A stretch of 64,000 bases of DNA, taken from an uncultured Sutterella sp. (lineage in GTDB: Bacteria > Pseudomonadota > Gammaproteobacteria > Burkholderiales > Burkholderiaceae_F). The notes beneath the pieces are model-generated. The model was not told the DNA's origin and searched no databases. It saw only the letters and a list, made by a program, of their open reading frames with translations. A program made the position numbers and the translations under genes. Location of the stretch: positions 1 through 64,000 of the forward strand of contig CASDQM010000055.1 in the NCBI GenBank assembly GCA_949282745.1, given 5' to 3'. This document shows positions 25,221 through 35,025 of this stretch, piece after piece (within the stretch, counting starts at the first letter, position 1; each line of letters opens with the position of its first letter).

Positions 25221-25610
25221 TATTATTCTCTCCGGTTCGGACACGCATTCTGCGTCCGACCTGTTTATGTTCAATCGGATGGTAGCCTTTCGAGAATCCG
25301 GAGGGTTTTGCAACCCGAAATTCCCGGCAGGTCCCCCGTTCGGATCGCTCCGACGGACGCCTGCTGCGGGCGGCTTTCCGTGCACCCGGCGCTCCGGGAA
25401 TGCGCCGTCACGAAGACGGACGCAGACCTTTCGCGAACTTTCCACTCAATTCTAGTCTTCCTTGCGCACTCCCGTGCTCACTTGGAAAGACTTTCTCTCT
25501 GAGGACTTTCACCTGTCGACAGTTCTTCCCTACCGATTCAGGGCAAGGAAAAGTCCTCGGGGAGCGCGTCCGGTGACGGACGGACGCTCCCGATGCGTTT
25601 TGACGGCGCC
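25221..25610 (-). other. hfq leader and der-hfq intergenic region
   Basis: 390 bp without a gene. It holds a stem just upstream of the hfq ribosome site (TCGGACACGCA 25237-25247 with TGCGTCCGA 25251-25259, two-base bulge) that could modulate hfq translation. At the far end there is a GC-rich hairpin after der (25560-25591). hfq therefore probably has its own promoter here, but no -35/-10 pair stood out. Confidence 0.5.
25560..25591 (-). terminator. Possible terminator after der
   Basis: GGGAGCG (25560-25566) and CGCTCCC (25585-25591), extended inward by GTCCG/CGGAC, give a strong stem. The minus-strand T-run is short (ACTTTTCC), so termination may be partial. Confidence 0.5.
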
Positions 25611-26948
25611 TCAGCGCTTTTCTTCCTTCACGAACGGATTTTCCTTCGTGCGGAATTCGATGCGAAGGGGCGTCCCCGCGAGGTTGAACTTCTCGCGGAA
25701 GAAGCTCTCGAGATAGCGGCGGTAGCTCTCGCCGATGTCTTCGAGGGCGTTGCCGTGAATCACGATCACGGGCGGGTTCGAGCCGCCCTGGTGCGCGAAG
25801 CGGGGCTTCGGACGACCGCCGCGGGCGCGCGGCGGCTGCTGACGCTCGACGGCTTCGAGAAGCGCGCGCGTAAGCTTCGAGGTCGGAATCTTGCGGTAGG
25901 CCGCGGCGTGGGCCTCGTCAACCGCCTTCATGAGGTGGTTGAGGCCGTTTCGCTTCAGGGCCGAAATGCGGATCATGCGCGCCCAACGCAGGAAATGCAG
26001 ACGCCGTTCGAGTTCGCCCGAGAACATCTCGCGCTCGTAGGAGTCGAGCAGGTCCCACTTGTTGACCGCGACGACGAGCGCGCGGCCGCTGTCCAGAACG
26101 TAGCCCGCGATGTGCGCGTCATGATCGGCGATCCCCGACTTGGCGTCGATCACGAGAATCACGACGTTGCTGTCGTCGATCGCCTGCAGGGTCTTGACGA
26201 CGGAGAACTTTTCGATCGCTTCGAAGACCTTCCCCTTCTTGCGCAAACCCGCCGTGTCGACAAGTTCGTAGGGACGGCCTTCGTACTCAAAGTCGACCTT
26301 GATGGCGTCTCGCGTCGTGCCGGGCATGTCAAAGGCGATGAGGCGCTCTTCGCCGATGAGCGCATTGATGAGCGTGGACTTCCCGGCGTTCGGACGGCCG
26401 GCGAGCGTCACCTTGATGCGCTTGGGCGCGTCGGGATCTTCCTCTTCTTCGGGCTCCTCTTCGAAACCTTCGAGAGCGAGTTCGATGAGCGGACGGATGC
26501 CGTGGCCGTGGGCGGCCGAAACAAGGTGGGGTTCGCCCATGCCGAGTTCGTAGAATTCGGCGGCGGCCACGCTCGTGAGGCCTTCGGCCTTGTTGACGAC
26601 GAGGATCGTCTTGCGGCCGGACTGGCGCAGATGCTGCGCGATGCGTTCGTCCTGGGGCGTGAGGCCCGTGCGGGCGTCGCAGATGAAGAGAACGACGTCG
26701 GCCTCCTCGATGGCGAGTTCGGCCTGGCCGGCCATGGCCTTGACGATCCCTTCCGTGCGCACGGGCTCGAAACCGCCCGTGTCGACGACGAGATAGGGAA
26801 TCGGACCCACGCGGCCGGGACCGTACTGGCGATCCCGAGTGAGCCCCGGAAAATCGGCCACGATCGCGTCGCGACTGCGGGTCAGACGATTGAAGAGCGT
26901 GGACTTCCCGACGTTGGGACGTCCGACGAGAGCAATGACGGGCAACAT
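25611..26948 (-). CDS. der: Der (EngA), double-GTPase ribosome assembly factor
   Basis: 445-residue GTPase with two tandem G domains and a C-terminal KH-like domain, needed for maturation of the 50S subunit. G1 motifs are GRPNVGKST near residue 8 and GRPNAGKST near 187. G3 appears as DTGGF and DTAGLR, G4 as NKAEG and NKWD. An acidic linker ([11 protein letters not shown]) separates the domains. ATG 26948 begins directly with [11 protein letters not shown]. It follows bamB by 27 bases in the hisS-yfgM-bamB-der-hfq order. Confidence 0.97.
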   Translation of the reverse strand: MLPVIALVGRPNVGKSTLFNRLTRSRDAIVADFPGLTRDRQYGPGRVGPIPYLVVDTGGFEPVRTEGIVKAMAGQAELAIEEADVVLFICDARTGLTPQDERIAQHLRQSGRKTILVVNKAEGLTSVAAAEFYELGMGEPHLVSAAHGHGIRPLIELALEGFEEEPEEEEDPDAPKRIKVTLAGRPNAGKSTLINALIGEERLIAFDMPGTTRDAIKVDFEYEGRPYELVDTAGLRKKGKVFEAIEKFSVVKTLQAIDDSNVVILVIDAKSGIADHDAHIAGYVLDSGRALVVAVNKWDLLDSYEREMFSGELERRLHFLRWARMIRISALKRNGLNHLMKAVDEAHAAAYRKIPTSKLTRALLEAVERQQPPRARGGRPKPRFAHQGGSNPPVIVIHGNALEDIGESYRRYLESFFREKFNLAGTPLRIEFRTKENPFVKEEKR

Positions 26949-26975
26949 AGCGTTGTGCGGGTCAAATTCGTTTCG

Positions 26976-28124
26976 TTATTCGGTGAGCGCTTCCTGAACG
27001 ATGTAGGCGACGTCGCCCTCCACCGTCTGGAACACGGCTCCATAATTGAGTTGCGCGGCGGGAGCCTTGATGGCGCCCGAAAGGCTCGTGCGGCCCACGA
27101 CCGTCCCGTTGGCGGGATTGAACATCGTGATGACGCCTTCGAAGTCGCCGACGGCGAGCGTGCCGCCCACGCGGATCGGCGCCGAGACGTCGCGGTATTC
27201 GAGCAGATCGCTCTTCCAGGCTTCACGGCCGGTCTGACGGTTGAAGGCGTGCACGTGCGAGGTGGAGTCCACCACGTAGACGGCGAGGTTGTCGGCGACC
27301 GGGCCCGTCTGCGCGCTCACGGGGGAGGACCAGACGAGGCGGCCGTTGTTGCTGAGCATGCACACGAGATTGCCCTGGAAGGCGGCGGCGCACATGAGCT
27401 CGCGGTCGACCCAGGGACGGCCCACCACGTCGATCAGACGCTCGACTTCGGTGATGCCCTTGGGCTGACCGATGACGGCGTCGAAGACGGGCTTGCCGTC
27501 GGGCGAGAGCGCGAGAAGACGGCCGTTGGCCTGGCCCGAGAGAATCCCGGCGGGCGCCCAGGCGAGACCGTTGAAGGTGTTGAGGGTGAGCGACGGAACC
27601 TGGCCCTGGAAGTGCCAGAGGCGCTCGCCCGTGTTGGCGTCGAAGCCCGAGATGCGCGTGTCGGACGTGCGCACGATGACGCGGCCCATGCCGACCAACG
27701 GCGGAATCGTCACGTCCGAGGAAAGCGTCGTGCGCCAGAGGAACTTCCCTTCGCTGTCGTAAGCTTCGACTTCGCCCTTGGCGGTGCCGACCGCCACGAC
27801 GAGACCGTCGCTGCCGACGCCCGCCGTCACGGGCGCGCCCGTTTCGACGCTCCAGACGACGTCGCCCGTTTCCGGATTGAGGCGCTTCAGACTCGACTCG
27901 CCCGCCGCGTACACGGCGTTTTGCACCACCGCGGGCGTGAGGGTCTTCGAAGCGCCGTCGCCCACGTTCGTGCGCCAGAGGATGCGGGCCTGCACCTGCT
28001 CGTCGAAACTTTCGAGTTCGCGGGGTTCGTGCGGATCGTCAGACGAAAAAAGACCGCAGCCCGTCAGCATGACGGCGCTCGAGAGCAAGGCGGCAAGGGT
28101 ACGAAGAGGCTTCTTTTGGAGCAT
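26976..28124 (-). CDS. bamB: BamB, outer-membrane assembly lipoprotein
   Basis: 382-residue lipoprotein of the BAM complex that inserts beta-barrel proteins in the outer membrane. The N-terminal signal ends in the lipobox LTGC (cysteine near residue 23). The rest is a repeated WD/PQQ-like beta-propeller with recurring segments such as LNPETGDVVWS and FDANTGERLWHFQGQ. It sits between the YfgM-like gene and der. Its client here could include the autotransporter at 44978-47110. Confidence 0.95.
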   Translation of the reverse strand: MLQKKPLRTLAALLSSAVMLTGCGLFSSDDPHEPRELESFDEQVQARILWRTNVGDGASKTLTPAVVQNAVYAAGESSLKRLNPETGDVVWSVETGAPVTAGVGSDGLVVAVGTAKGEVEAYDSEGKFLWRTTLSSDVTIPPLVGMGRVIVRTSDTRISGFDANTGERLWHFQGQVPSLTLNTFNGLAWAPAGILSGQANGRLLALSPDGKPVFDAVIGQPKGITEVERLIDVVGRPWVDRELMCAAAFQGNLVCMLSNNGRLVWSSPVSAQTGPVADNLAVYVVDSTSHVHAFNRQTGREAWKSDLLEYRDVSAPIRVGGTLAVGDFEGVITMFNPANGTVVGRTSLSGAIKAPAAQLNYGAVFQTVEGDVAYIVQEALTE

Positions 28125-28258
28125 GATGAAATCTCACGAATCGAGGGCGGGACCGCGCGGGGTCCGGGTTCTCAAAACTTTAGCAAAACGCGCGCGCCCG
28201 AAACACTTCGAAAGGACTGAAAACGCAAAACCCGGGACGTTTCGCCCGGGTCCGTCGG

Positions 28259-28897
28259 TCAGGCTGCGGGCGGAAGCGCACCGAGCTTGTATTCCACGAT
28301 GCGAAGAATCGGATCGTTGGGATCGGCCGTCTTGAGAAGTTCTTCCCAGAGGGCCCGGGCCTTGGCGACGTCGCCCTTGGCGCGCCAGACGTCGGCGAGT
28401 CGGTCGTTGACGAGCGAGCGTTCGGCGTCGGTGGGCTTGGCGGCCTCGAGCACCTTGAGCGCGTCGTCGAGCTTGCCTTCGTCGAAGTAAACGCCGGCGA
28501 GACGCACGCGCGCGACGGTGTCGTACTCGGGGTGGCCCGACTTGTCGATCACCCAGTTGAGCATCGCGGCGGCTTCGGCGAAGTTGCCGGCTTCAAGGGC
28601 CGTCTGCGCGGCGCCGAAGGCGGCGAGCGGCGCATAGACCGTGCCGCCGTAATTTTCAATGAGCCCCGACGTGAGCGAGGCGACGTTCTTCACGTCCTTA
28701 TGGAAGACGGCGTTTTGCAGCTGCACGTAGGCAACCGAAGCTTCGGACGCCTGATTGCGCTTGTACCAGTTCCAACCGTTCCAGCCGGCAAAGCCCAGAC
28801 AGACCACGCAGACGGCCGCCGTCACGGGCGTGCCCCAGCGGTCCCACCAGGCCTTCATCTGGTCAATGCTCTCTTGTTCCTGCAAGTCATAAGCCAT
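28259..28897 (-). CDS. YfgM-like membrane-anchored TPR protein
   Basis: A 212-residue inner-membrane protein with a short cytosolic N-terminus (MAYDLQEQESIDQMKAWWDRW), one transmembrane helix (TPVTAAVCVVCLGFAGW) and a periplasmic tetratricopeptide-like region. YfgM in E. coli is an ancillary SecYEG-associated chaperone. ATG 28897 has GGAG 8 bases upstream; the longer frame starting at 28933 is not family-like. It follows hisS by about 95 bases and precedes bamB, the usual order. Confidence 0.9.
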   Translation of the reverse strand: MAYDLQEQESIDQMKAWWDRWGTPVTAAVCVVCLGFAGWNGWNWYKRNQASEASVAYVQLQNAVFHKDVKNVASLTSGLIENYGGTVYAPLAAFGAAQTALEAGNFAEAAAMLNWVIDKSGHPEYDTVARVRLAGVYFDEGKLDDALKVLEAAKPTDAERSLVNDRLADVWRAKGDVAKARALWEELLKTADPNDPILRIVEYKLGALPPAA

Positions 28898-28992
28898 GTC
28901 GTCGTCTCCACCGAGTTCAAGTCGGAGTGGCAAAAAGATTGATTAGTGTACTCGTTTGCGGGGCTTTCTTGAAAGAGAAAGCCCCGATTTTC

Positions 28993-30300
28993 TTAAGCGC
29001 CGCGCACTTTTCGAAGCGCCTCGACCAACTGCGCCGGGGCCTCTTCGATTTTCACGGGCGTCTGCGCGGCAAAGGGCATTTCCTCCCCTTCGCGGGAACG
29101 CAGCGCCTTGATGCCGAGAACGCCCTGCGCGCATTCGTCTTCGGTCGCAAAGACCGCAAAGAGCGCGCCCGAGGCGTCGGCCTTCTTCATCTGGCTCTTG
29201 ATCGAGCTCGAGCCCGGGTGCACGACGACGCGCACACCCGCGTCGCGAAGCGCTTCGGCCGCGCGCATGGCGGTGATCTGCGTGTCGCCGCCGTGGTGCA
29301 GAACGTAGACGTCGCACATCGTCGAGACGGGGACGTTCCCGCATTCGCGCATGAGTTCGATTACGCGTTCAAGCCCCATGGCGAAGCCCACGCCCGGCGC
29401 CGGACGGCCGCCCAGCATTTCGATGAGCGGGTCGTAGCGGCCGCCGCCGCAGATCGTGCCCTGAGCGCCCAAACGGTCCGTGATCCATTCGAAGACCGTG
29501 TGGTTGTAGTAGTCGAGCCCGCGAACGAGACGGGGATTGATCGTGTATTCGATCCCGGCCGCTTCGAGAAGCTTTTCGAGACGCGCAAGGAAGGCGCGGC
29601 TTTCTTCGCCGAGGAAGTCGAGAAGACGCGGCGCATTGTTGACGAGATCCTGCATGTCGGGATTCTTCGTGTCGAGAATGCGAAGCGGATTCGTGTAGAG
29701 GCGGCGCAGAGCGTCTTCGTCGAGCTCGCTCTTGTGCTCTTCAAAGTAGCGGATGAGCGCCTCGCGGTGCGCCTGACGTTCGGGGAGCGCGCCGAGCGTG
29801 TTGAGTTCGAGGCGAACGCCGTCGATGCCGAGCGCCTTCCAGAGGCGCGAGAGCATGATGATCATTTCCGCGTCGATGTCGGGGCCTTCCATGCCGAGCG
29901 CTTCGGCGCCGAGCTGATAGAACTGGCGGTAGCGGCCGCGCTGGGGACGTTCGTGACGGAACATCGGCCCGATGTACCAGAGGCGCTGCGTGGTTCCGTA
30001 GAGAAGATTGTGTTCGTTGACGGCGCGCACGACGGCCGACGTGCATTCCGGACGGAGCGTGAGCTGATCGCCGTTCATCGAGTCGACGAAGGAATACATT
30101 TCCTTTTCGACGATGTCGGTCACCTCGCCTACGCCCCGCGTGAAGACCTTGGTGTTTTCAAGGATCGGCGTGCGGATTTCCTGAAAGCCGTAGCGCTCGA
30201 GAACGTCGATCGCGGTCTCTTCGACCTTGTGCCAGATGGCGGCGTCCTGCGGGAGCATGTCGTTCATGCCCTTGACGCCCGTGAATTTTTCCTTGCTCAT
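28993..30300 (-). CDS. hisS: Histidyl-tRNA synthetase
   Basis: 435-residue class II aminoacyl-tRNA synthetase that charges tRNA-His. Motif 2 region: [19 protein letters not shown]. The histidine-specific loop is [15 protein letters not shown], and [14 protein letters not shown] is the histidine-A motif. The C-terminal anticodon-binding domain starts around VYVLHHGG. Normal length. It lies between ispG and the YfgM-like gene. A HisZ paralogue, common next to purA in relatives, is not found in this window. Confidence 0.97.
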   Translation of the reverse strand: MSKEKFTGVKGMNDMLPQDAAIWHKVEETAIDVLERYGFQEIRTPILENTKVFTRGVGEVTDIVEKEMYSFVDSMNGDQLTLRPECTSAVVRAVNEHNLLYGTTQRLWYIGPMFRHERPQRGRYRQFYQLGAEALGMEGPDIDAEMIIMLSRLWKALGIDGVRLELNTLGALPERQAHREALIRYFEEHKSELDEDALRRLYTNPLRILDTKNPDMQDLVNNAPRLLDFLGEESRAFLARLEKLLEAAGIEYTINPRLVRGLDYYNHTVFEWITDRLGAQGTICGGGRYDPLIEMLGGRPAPGVGFAMGLERVIELMRECGNVPVSTMCDVYVLHHGGDTQITAMRAAEALRDAGVRVVVHPGSSSIKSQMKKADASGALFAVFATEDECAQGVLGIKALRSREGEEMPFAAQTPVKIEEAPAQLVEALRKVRGA

Positions 30301-30322
30301 AGCGTTTGTCTTGTTGTGAGGG

Positions 30323-31573
30323 TCAGTGGGAACCGTAGGTCGTTTCGACGAACCGTTCGATCATTTGCTGAAATTCTTCCTGCATAGCCTCGCCCTTGAG
30401 CGAGGCCGCCTTTTCGCCCCGCACGTAGACGGGGGCGACGGGATTTTCACCCGAGCCCGGAAGGCTGATGCCGATGTCGGCCATGCGGCTTTCGCCCGGG
30501 CCGTTGACGACGCACCCCATGACGGCGACCGTCATGTTTTCGACGCCCGGACAGGTTTTGCGCCACACGGGCATGCGTTCGCGCAGATAGCGCTGCGTCG
30601 AAAGGGCCAGACGCTGGAAGAAGTCCGACGTCGTGCGCCCGCAGCCCGGGCAGCTCGTCACGGTCGGCATGAATTTGCGCAGACCGAGCGACTGCAGGAT
30701 TTCCTGCGCCACGATCACTTCTTCGGTGCGCGACTGACCGGGTTCGGGCGTGAGCGACACGCGGATCGTGTCGCCGATGCCTTCTTCGAGAAGCACGGCA
30801 AGCGCCGCGGTCGAGGCGACGACGCCCTTCGAGCCGATGCCCGCTTCGGTAAGACCGAGGTGAAGCGCATAGTTTCCCCGCGCGGCGAGCGCACGGTAGA
30901 CGGCGATCAGATCGGGCACGGCGCTCACCTTCGCCGAGAGGACGAGGCGGTCGGCGCCGAGTCCGAGGCCCTCGGCCTCGCGGGCGCTCGAAAGAGCGCT
31001 CTCGACCAGGGCTTCGCGAAAGACTTCCTGCGGGGTCTTGGGGAGACCCGCCGCGCGGTTTTCATCCATGAGGCGCGTAAGGAGCGCCTGATCGAGCGAC
31101 CCGGCGTTGACGCCGATGCGCACGGCGGCGCCCGTTTCGCGGGCCTTTTCGATCATGACGGCGAAGTTTTCCGCCGCCTTCGTGCCCTTCCCGACGTTGC
31201 CCGGATTGATGCGGTACTTCGAGAGCGCCCAGGCGCAGTCCGAGACGTCGGTGAGAAGCTTGTGGCCGTTGTAGTGAAAGTCGCCGACGAGCGGCACGTC
31301 GATGCCGCGGGCGTCGAGCGTCTCGCGGATCTTCACGACCGCCCTCGCCGCTTCGGGCGTGTTGACGGTAAGGCGAACGAGCTCGGACCCGGCTTCGGCG
31401 AGCGCCGTCACCTGTTCGACGGTCGCGTCGACCTCCGCCGTGGGCGTGTTCGTCATCGACTGTACGACGACGGGACGGCCGCCGCCGATCGAGACGACGC
31501 GCTCGCCGTGGCGGACGGTCACGAGGTGAGAAACGCGCCCACGCGGGGCGCGATGAAGAATCTGTTGGGACAT
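30323..31573 (-). CDS. ispG: IspG, HMBPP synthase (MEP isoprenoid pathway)
   Basis: 416-residue [4Fe-4S] enzyme converting methylerythritol cyclodiphosphate to HMBPP. Cluster ligands are visible in SCPGCGRTT (two Cys) and GCVVNGPGE (third Cys). The TIM-barrel N-terminus carries [15 protein letters not shown] and [11 protein letters not shown]. Normal betaproteobacterial length. It depends on Fe-S supply, for which the ISC operon lies in the same window. It sits 8 bases from the rodZ stop, hence co-transcribed. Confidence 0.97.
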   Translation of the reverse strand: MSQQILHRAPRGRVSHLVTVRHGERVVSIGGGRPVVVQSMTNTPTAEVDATVEQVTALAEAGSELVRLTVNTPEAARAVVKIRETLDARGIDVPLVGDFHYNGHKLLTDVSDCAWALSKYRINPGNVGKGTKAAENFAVMIEKARETGAAVRIGVNAGSLDQALLTRLMDENRAAGLPKTPQEVFREALVESALSSAREAEGLGLGADRLVLSAKVSAVPDLIAVYRALAARGNYALHLGLTEAGIGSKGVVASTAALAVLLEEGIGDTIRVSLTPEPGQSRTEEVIVAQEILQSLGLRKFMPTVTSCPGCGRTTSDFFQRLALSTQRYLRERMPVWRKTCPGVENMTVAVMGCVVNGPGESRMADIGISLPGSGENPVAPVYVRGEKAASLKGEAMQEEFQQMIERFVETTYGSH

Positions 31574-31581
31574 GCCGAAAC

Positions 31582-32574
31582 TCAGTGGATCACGAATCGG
31601 GCGACGCCTCGCTGCGTCACGCCGCCGAGGTCATAGGGATGACCGTCGAGCGTGAGGATGAGGGCCGGAGGATTGCCGACCGTCACGCGCGTGCCCGCGG
31701 GGAGCGCAACGCTCTGCGTTTCGCCCGGCTTCATTTCGCGGGCGATGAGGTTCTGTCCGTCGGGCGCGATCACGTGCACCCAGCAGGAGGCGCTCGTGTG
31801 GAATTCCGCCGCATAGGTTTCGGCGGGGGCCGCCTCGCTCGTCTGGGCGGGCGCTTCCGTCGCCGCGGCGGGCGCATCAACGGGCGCCGCAGGCACGGCG
31901 GGCGCTTCCGTCACGGGAGCGGGCGCCTCGGCGGGCGAGGCCGGAGGAGTCGTCTGCGAAGCGGTTTCCGGAGCCGCCGGCGCGGCTTCGGGAGCCGGAG
32001 CCGTCTGCGCGGCGGGAGCCGCGGGCTTCGAAGCGTCGGCCACTTCCACGGGTTCCGTCGTCTTGGGGGCTTCCGGCGCGGGCGCGACGTTCTTCGTCAC
32101 TTCCGAAACGCCGTTTTCCACCTTGGCGGCTTCGGTGCCGTCGGCCTCCATGAGGCGCGCGAAAGTGCCCGAATAGACGCCCCAGATGCCGAGCGTCACG
32201 ACGACGATGAGGGCGAGCAGGCCCGCGAACTTCCAGCGCGAGGGACGCGGCGACTCGTAGTAGGCCACTTCGCGGAAGGTTTCTTCGGGCGCGTGTTCGG
32301 GAATGCGCACGCCACCGCCGCCGCAGCGCGTCACGTAGTCGTTGACGACGGGTTCGTAGTCGATGTCGATCGCCTTGGCGTAGGCGCGCAGAAAGGCGCG
32401 CACGTAGACGGGTTCGGGGAGGCGCTCGAGGTTTTCCTCTTCGATCGCCCGGATCTGATCAACCGAGAGTCGGGTGCGGGAGCTCACGTCCCCGATGGAA
32501 ATGCCCAAGGATTCGCGTGCTTCGCGAAGCATCGCGCCGAAACCCTTTACTTCCGGGGTCGTTTCTTGCGTCAT
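31582..32574 (-). CDS. rodZ: RodZ-like cell-shape protein
   Basis: 330-residue membrane protein with a cytosolic Xre-type HTH (about 10-75: [22 protein letters not shown]), a transmembrane helix (about 138-158: [21 protein letters not shown]), a long Pro/Ala/Thr/Glu-rich periplasmic linker, and a C-terminal DUF4115-type beta domain ([14 protein letters not shown]). RodZ links MreB to the elongation machinery. The linker is low-complexity and its length varies in the family. It lies between rlmN and ispG as in other Burkholderiales. Confidence 0.92.
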   Translation of the reverse strand: MTQETTPEVKGFGAMLREARESLGISIGDVSSRTRLSVDQIRAIEEENLERLPEPVYVRAFLRAYAKAIDIDYEPVVNDYVTRCGGGGVRIPEHAPEETFREVAYYESPRPSRWKFAGLLALIVVVTLGIWGVYSGTFARLMEADGTEAAKVENGVSEVTKNVAPAPEAPKTTEPVEVADASKPAAPAAQTAPAPEAAPAAPETASQTTPPASPAEAPAPVTEAPAVPAAPVDAPAAATEAPAQTSEAAPAETYAAEFHTSASCWVHVIAPDGQNLIAREMKPGETQSVALPAGTRVTVGNPPALILTLDGHPYDLGGVTQRGVARFVIH

Positions 32575-32597
32575 AGGAACCTCCCTCCCGCTTGCGT

Positions 32598-33764
32598 TCA
32601 GTTCTGTTTTTTCTGGAAATACACCGCCGCCTCGGCCTTCTGTTCGCGCAGGCGCTCGGCGCGGCGCGTACGATCCTTGACTTCGCCCGCGAGCTGTCCG
32701 CAGGCGGCGTCGATGTCATCCCCTCTCGTCTTTCGGACGGTCGTGACGATGCCCGCGTCGTTGAGGCGGCGGCAGAAGGCGAGCACCGCTTCCCGGTCGG
32801 GCTTCTTGAGATCCGACTCGGTGAAGGGATTGAAGGGAATCAGATTGAATTTGCACGGCACGCGTTCGCGGCGCACGAGCTCGACGAGTTCGTCGGCGTC
32901 GGCGAGCGAATCGTTGATTCCGCCGAGCATTACGTATTCGAAGGTGATGAAGTCGCGCGGCGCCACGTCGAGGTAGCGTCGGCACGCGGCCATCAGGTCC
33001 TTGAGGGGATGCTTGCGGTTGACCGGCATGAGTCGGTCGCGCAGTTCGTCGTTCCCGGCGTGCAGACTCACGGCGAGCGCCACGGGCGCCGCTTCGGCGA
33101 GCTTGTCGATCTGACGCACGAGCCCCGACGTCGAAACCGTCACGCGTCGGCGCGAGAGGCCGTAGCCGTTGTCGTCGAGGAAAAGACGAAGCGCCGGAAT
33201 GACGTTGTCGAGGTTTTGCAACGGTTCGCCCATCCCCATGAGGACGACGTTGCTGATGATTCGGTCGTTGGGATCCGTCACGCCGCGGTCCTGCCGCAGT
33301 TCGCATTCGGCATACCAGAGCTGACCGACGATTTCCGAGGTCGAGAGATTGCGGTTGAATCCCTGTTTCCCGGTGGAACAGAAAAGGCACCCCATAGCGC
33401 AGCCCGCCTGCGTCGAAATGCAGAGGGTGCCGCGGTCGTCCTCGGGGATGAACACCGATTCGACCGCGTTGCCGTTGCCGACATCGAAAAGCCACTTGCG
33501 CGTGCCGTCGGCCGATTTCTTTTCGGCGATCGGCTGCGGCGAGCGCACCTCGGCGAGGTCCTTGAGCTTGGCTCGGAAGACCTTGGCAAGGTTCGTCATC
33601 TTGTCGAAATCGCATTCGACATGACGGTGCAGCCACCGCGAGAGCTGCGTCGCGCGGAAGGGCTTCTCACCGATGGAGGCGCACCACTCGGTCAGCGCCG
33701 CATGATCGAAATCAAGCAGATTGACGCGGGCGGCCGTGGATTCTCGAGTGTCGGTCACGTTCAT
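32598..33764 (-). CDS. rlmN: RlmN, 23S rRNA/tRNA adenine C2-methyltransferase
   Basis: 388-residue radical-SAM enzyme methylating A2503 of 23S rRNA and A37 of some tRNAs. The cluster motif is C122-AMG-C126-LF-C129 in [16 protein letters not shown]. The methyl-carrying cysteine is expected near [17 protein letters not shown] 33764 starts [20 protein letters not shown]. It lies 18 bases after ndk and 23 before rodZ. Confidence 0.96.
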   Translation of the reverse strand: MNVTDTRESTAARVNLLDFDHAALTEWCASIGEKPFRATQLSRWLHRHVECDFDKMTNLAKVFRAKLKDLAEVRSPQPIAEKKSADGTRKWLFDVGNGNAVESVFIPEDDRGTLCISTQAGCAMGCLFCSTGKQGFNRNLSTSEIVGQLWYAECELRQDRGVTDPNDRIISNVVLMGMGEPLQNLDNVIPALRLFLDDNGYGLSRRRVTVSTSGLVRQIDKLAEAAPVALAVSLHAGNDELRDRLMPVNRKHPLKDLMAACRRYLDVAPRDFITFEYVMLGGINDSLADADELVELVRRERVPCKFNLIPFNPFTESDLKKPDREAVLAFCRRLNDAGIVTTVRKTRGDDIDAACGQLAGEVKDRTRRAERLREQKAEAAVYFQKKQN

Positions 33765-33782
33765 GATTCGCCGGCCTTTCGA

Positions 33783-34208
33783 TTAGCGCGAGCAGATCGA
33801 GAGCGTCGGGAAGAAGTAGGCGATTTCGACGGCGGCCGTTTCGGGAGCGTCGGAACCGTGCACGGCGTTGGCGTCGATGCTTTCGGCGAAGTCGGCGCGG
33901 ATCGTGCCCGGGGCGGCCTTCTTCGGATCGGTGGCGCCCATGAGTTCACGGTTCTTGGCGATGGCGCCTTCCCCTTCGAGGACCTGGATCATGACGGGAC
34001 CGGAGGTCATGAACTTGACGAGGTCGGCGAAGAAGGGACGTTCCTTGTGAACGGCGTAGAAGCCTTCGGCTTCAGCCTTGGAGAGCTGACGCATCTGGGC
34101 GGCGACGATCTTGAGGCCGTTGGTTTCGAAACGGGAGTAGATCTTGCCGATCACGTTCTTGGCAACCGCATCGGGCTTGATGATGGAGAGGGTACGCTCA
34201 ATGGCCAT
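33783..34208 (-). CDS. ndk: Nucleoside diphosphate kinase
   Basis: 141-residue enzyme equalising NTP pools by phosphohistidine ping-pong transfer. The active-site His is in [12 protein letters not shown]. It starts [17 protein letters not shown], the standard N-terminus. It heads the minus-strand run ndk-rlmN-rodZ-ispG-hisS. A 245-bp gap separates it from tRNA-Pro and should contain the promoter. Confidence 0.97.
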   Translation of the reverse strand: MAIERTLSIIKPDAVAKNVIGKIYSRFETNGLKIVAAQMRQLSKAEAEGFYAVHKERPFFADLVKFMTSGPVMIQVLEGEGAIAKNRELMGATDPKKAAPGTIRADFAESIDANAVHGSDAPETAAVEIAYFFPTLSICSR

Positions 34209-34413
34209 TTTTACACTCTACTGGAGGGATGGTTGATGGAAGACCGCGCCCGACTTTCAGGCGCGGGGATTTTTCAGGGTGAAAATTTTACCACGCAGGC
34301 ATTTTTTCCTCGCGTTTTGAGAAGCCCCTTGCACGCCAAACGGTAAAAAGGCGTTAACGGGCCGCCCGCGGGTTTCGTCGTCCGGGCGACAGAGCCTTCA
34401 AACGACGGGCAAT

Positions 34414-34441
34414 AAAAAAGGAGACGACCGAAGTCATCTCC
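34414..34441 (-). terminator. Terminator downstream of tRNA-Pro
   Basis: Arms 34433-34441 and 34420-34428 (GGAGATGAC / GTCGTCTCC on the minus strand, loop TTCG, one G-U pair) are followed on the minus strand by a six-T run (34419-34414). It ends the ihfA/tRNA-Pro transcript. Confidence 0.88.
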
Positions 34442-34453
34442 TTTTCCTGGATT

Positions 34454-34531
<78 letters not shown>

Positions 34532-34617
34532 GAGGAGATGAAGTATAGCAGATTCCCGAAAAAAGTCAAGGGTCCGCGAAAAAAAATTCGCCCTTCCCTT
34601 TTTCCGACCCGTTTCGG

Positions 34618-34953
34618 TCAGTCGTTGCCTTCGAGCATGGTGGCCGTCACGCGGTCGCGAAGCGTCGGCGCGGGATGAAAGAGGACGACGCGGCGGGCGC
34701 GGATCGTCACTTCTTCCCCGGTGTGGAGGTTGCGGCCGGGGCGTTCGCGCTTCTGACGCACTTCGAAGGTGCCGAGTCCGTTGATGCGCACGGCCTGCCC
34801 CTCGACGAGGCGATCGGCGATCACGTCGAAGAACCCGTCCACGAGCGCCTTGCATTCGCCGAGCGTCAGATCCTTGAGTTCCCCCGCGAGATGCTGCACC
34901 AGGTCGGCTCGGGTGACGTTGCCCGTGTTTTCCGTAATGAAGGGAGAGGTCAT
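34618..34953 (-). CDS. ihfA: IHF alpha subunit
   Basis: 111-residue HU/IHF DNA-bending protein. The family hallmarks are [33 protein letters not shown], the arm motif [24 protein letters not shown], and the DNA-intercalating Pro within RPGRN. Its position after pheT identifies it as the alpha subunit. IHF assists recombination, sigma-54 promoters and looping. Confidence 0.95.
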   Translation of the reverse strand: MTSPFITENTGNVTRADLVQHLAGELKDLTLGECKALVDGFFDVIADRLVEGQAVRINGLGTFEVRQKRERPGRNLHTGEEVTIRARRVVLFHPAPTLRDRVTATMLEGND

Positions 34954-35025
34954 GTTTCCAAAAAGAAAAAAAAAAGAGACCGCCCGCCCCCGAAGGGGCG
35001 GGTGGCCGCAGTCAAGAAGCAGGAA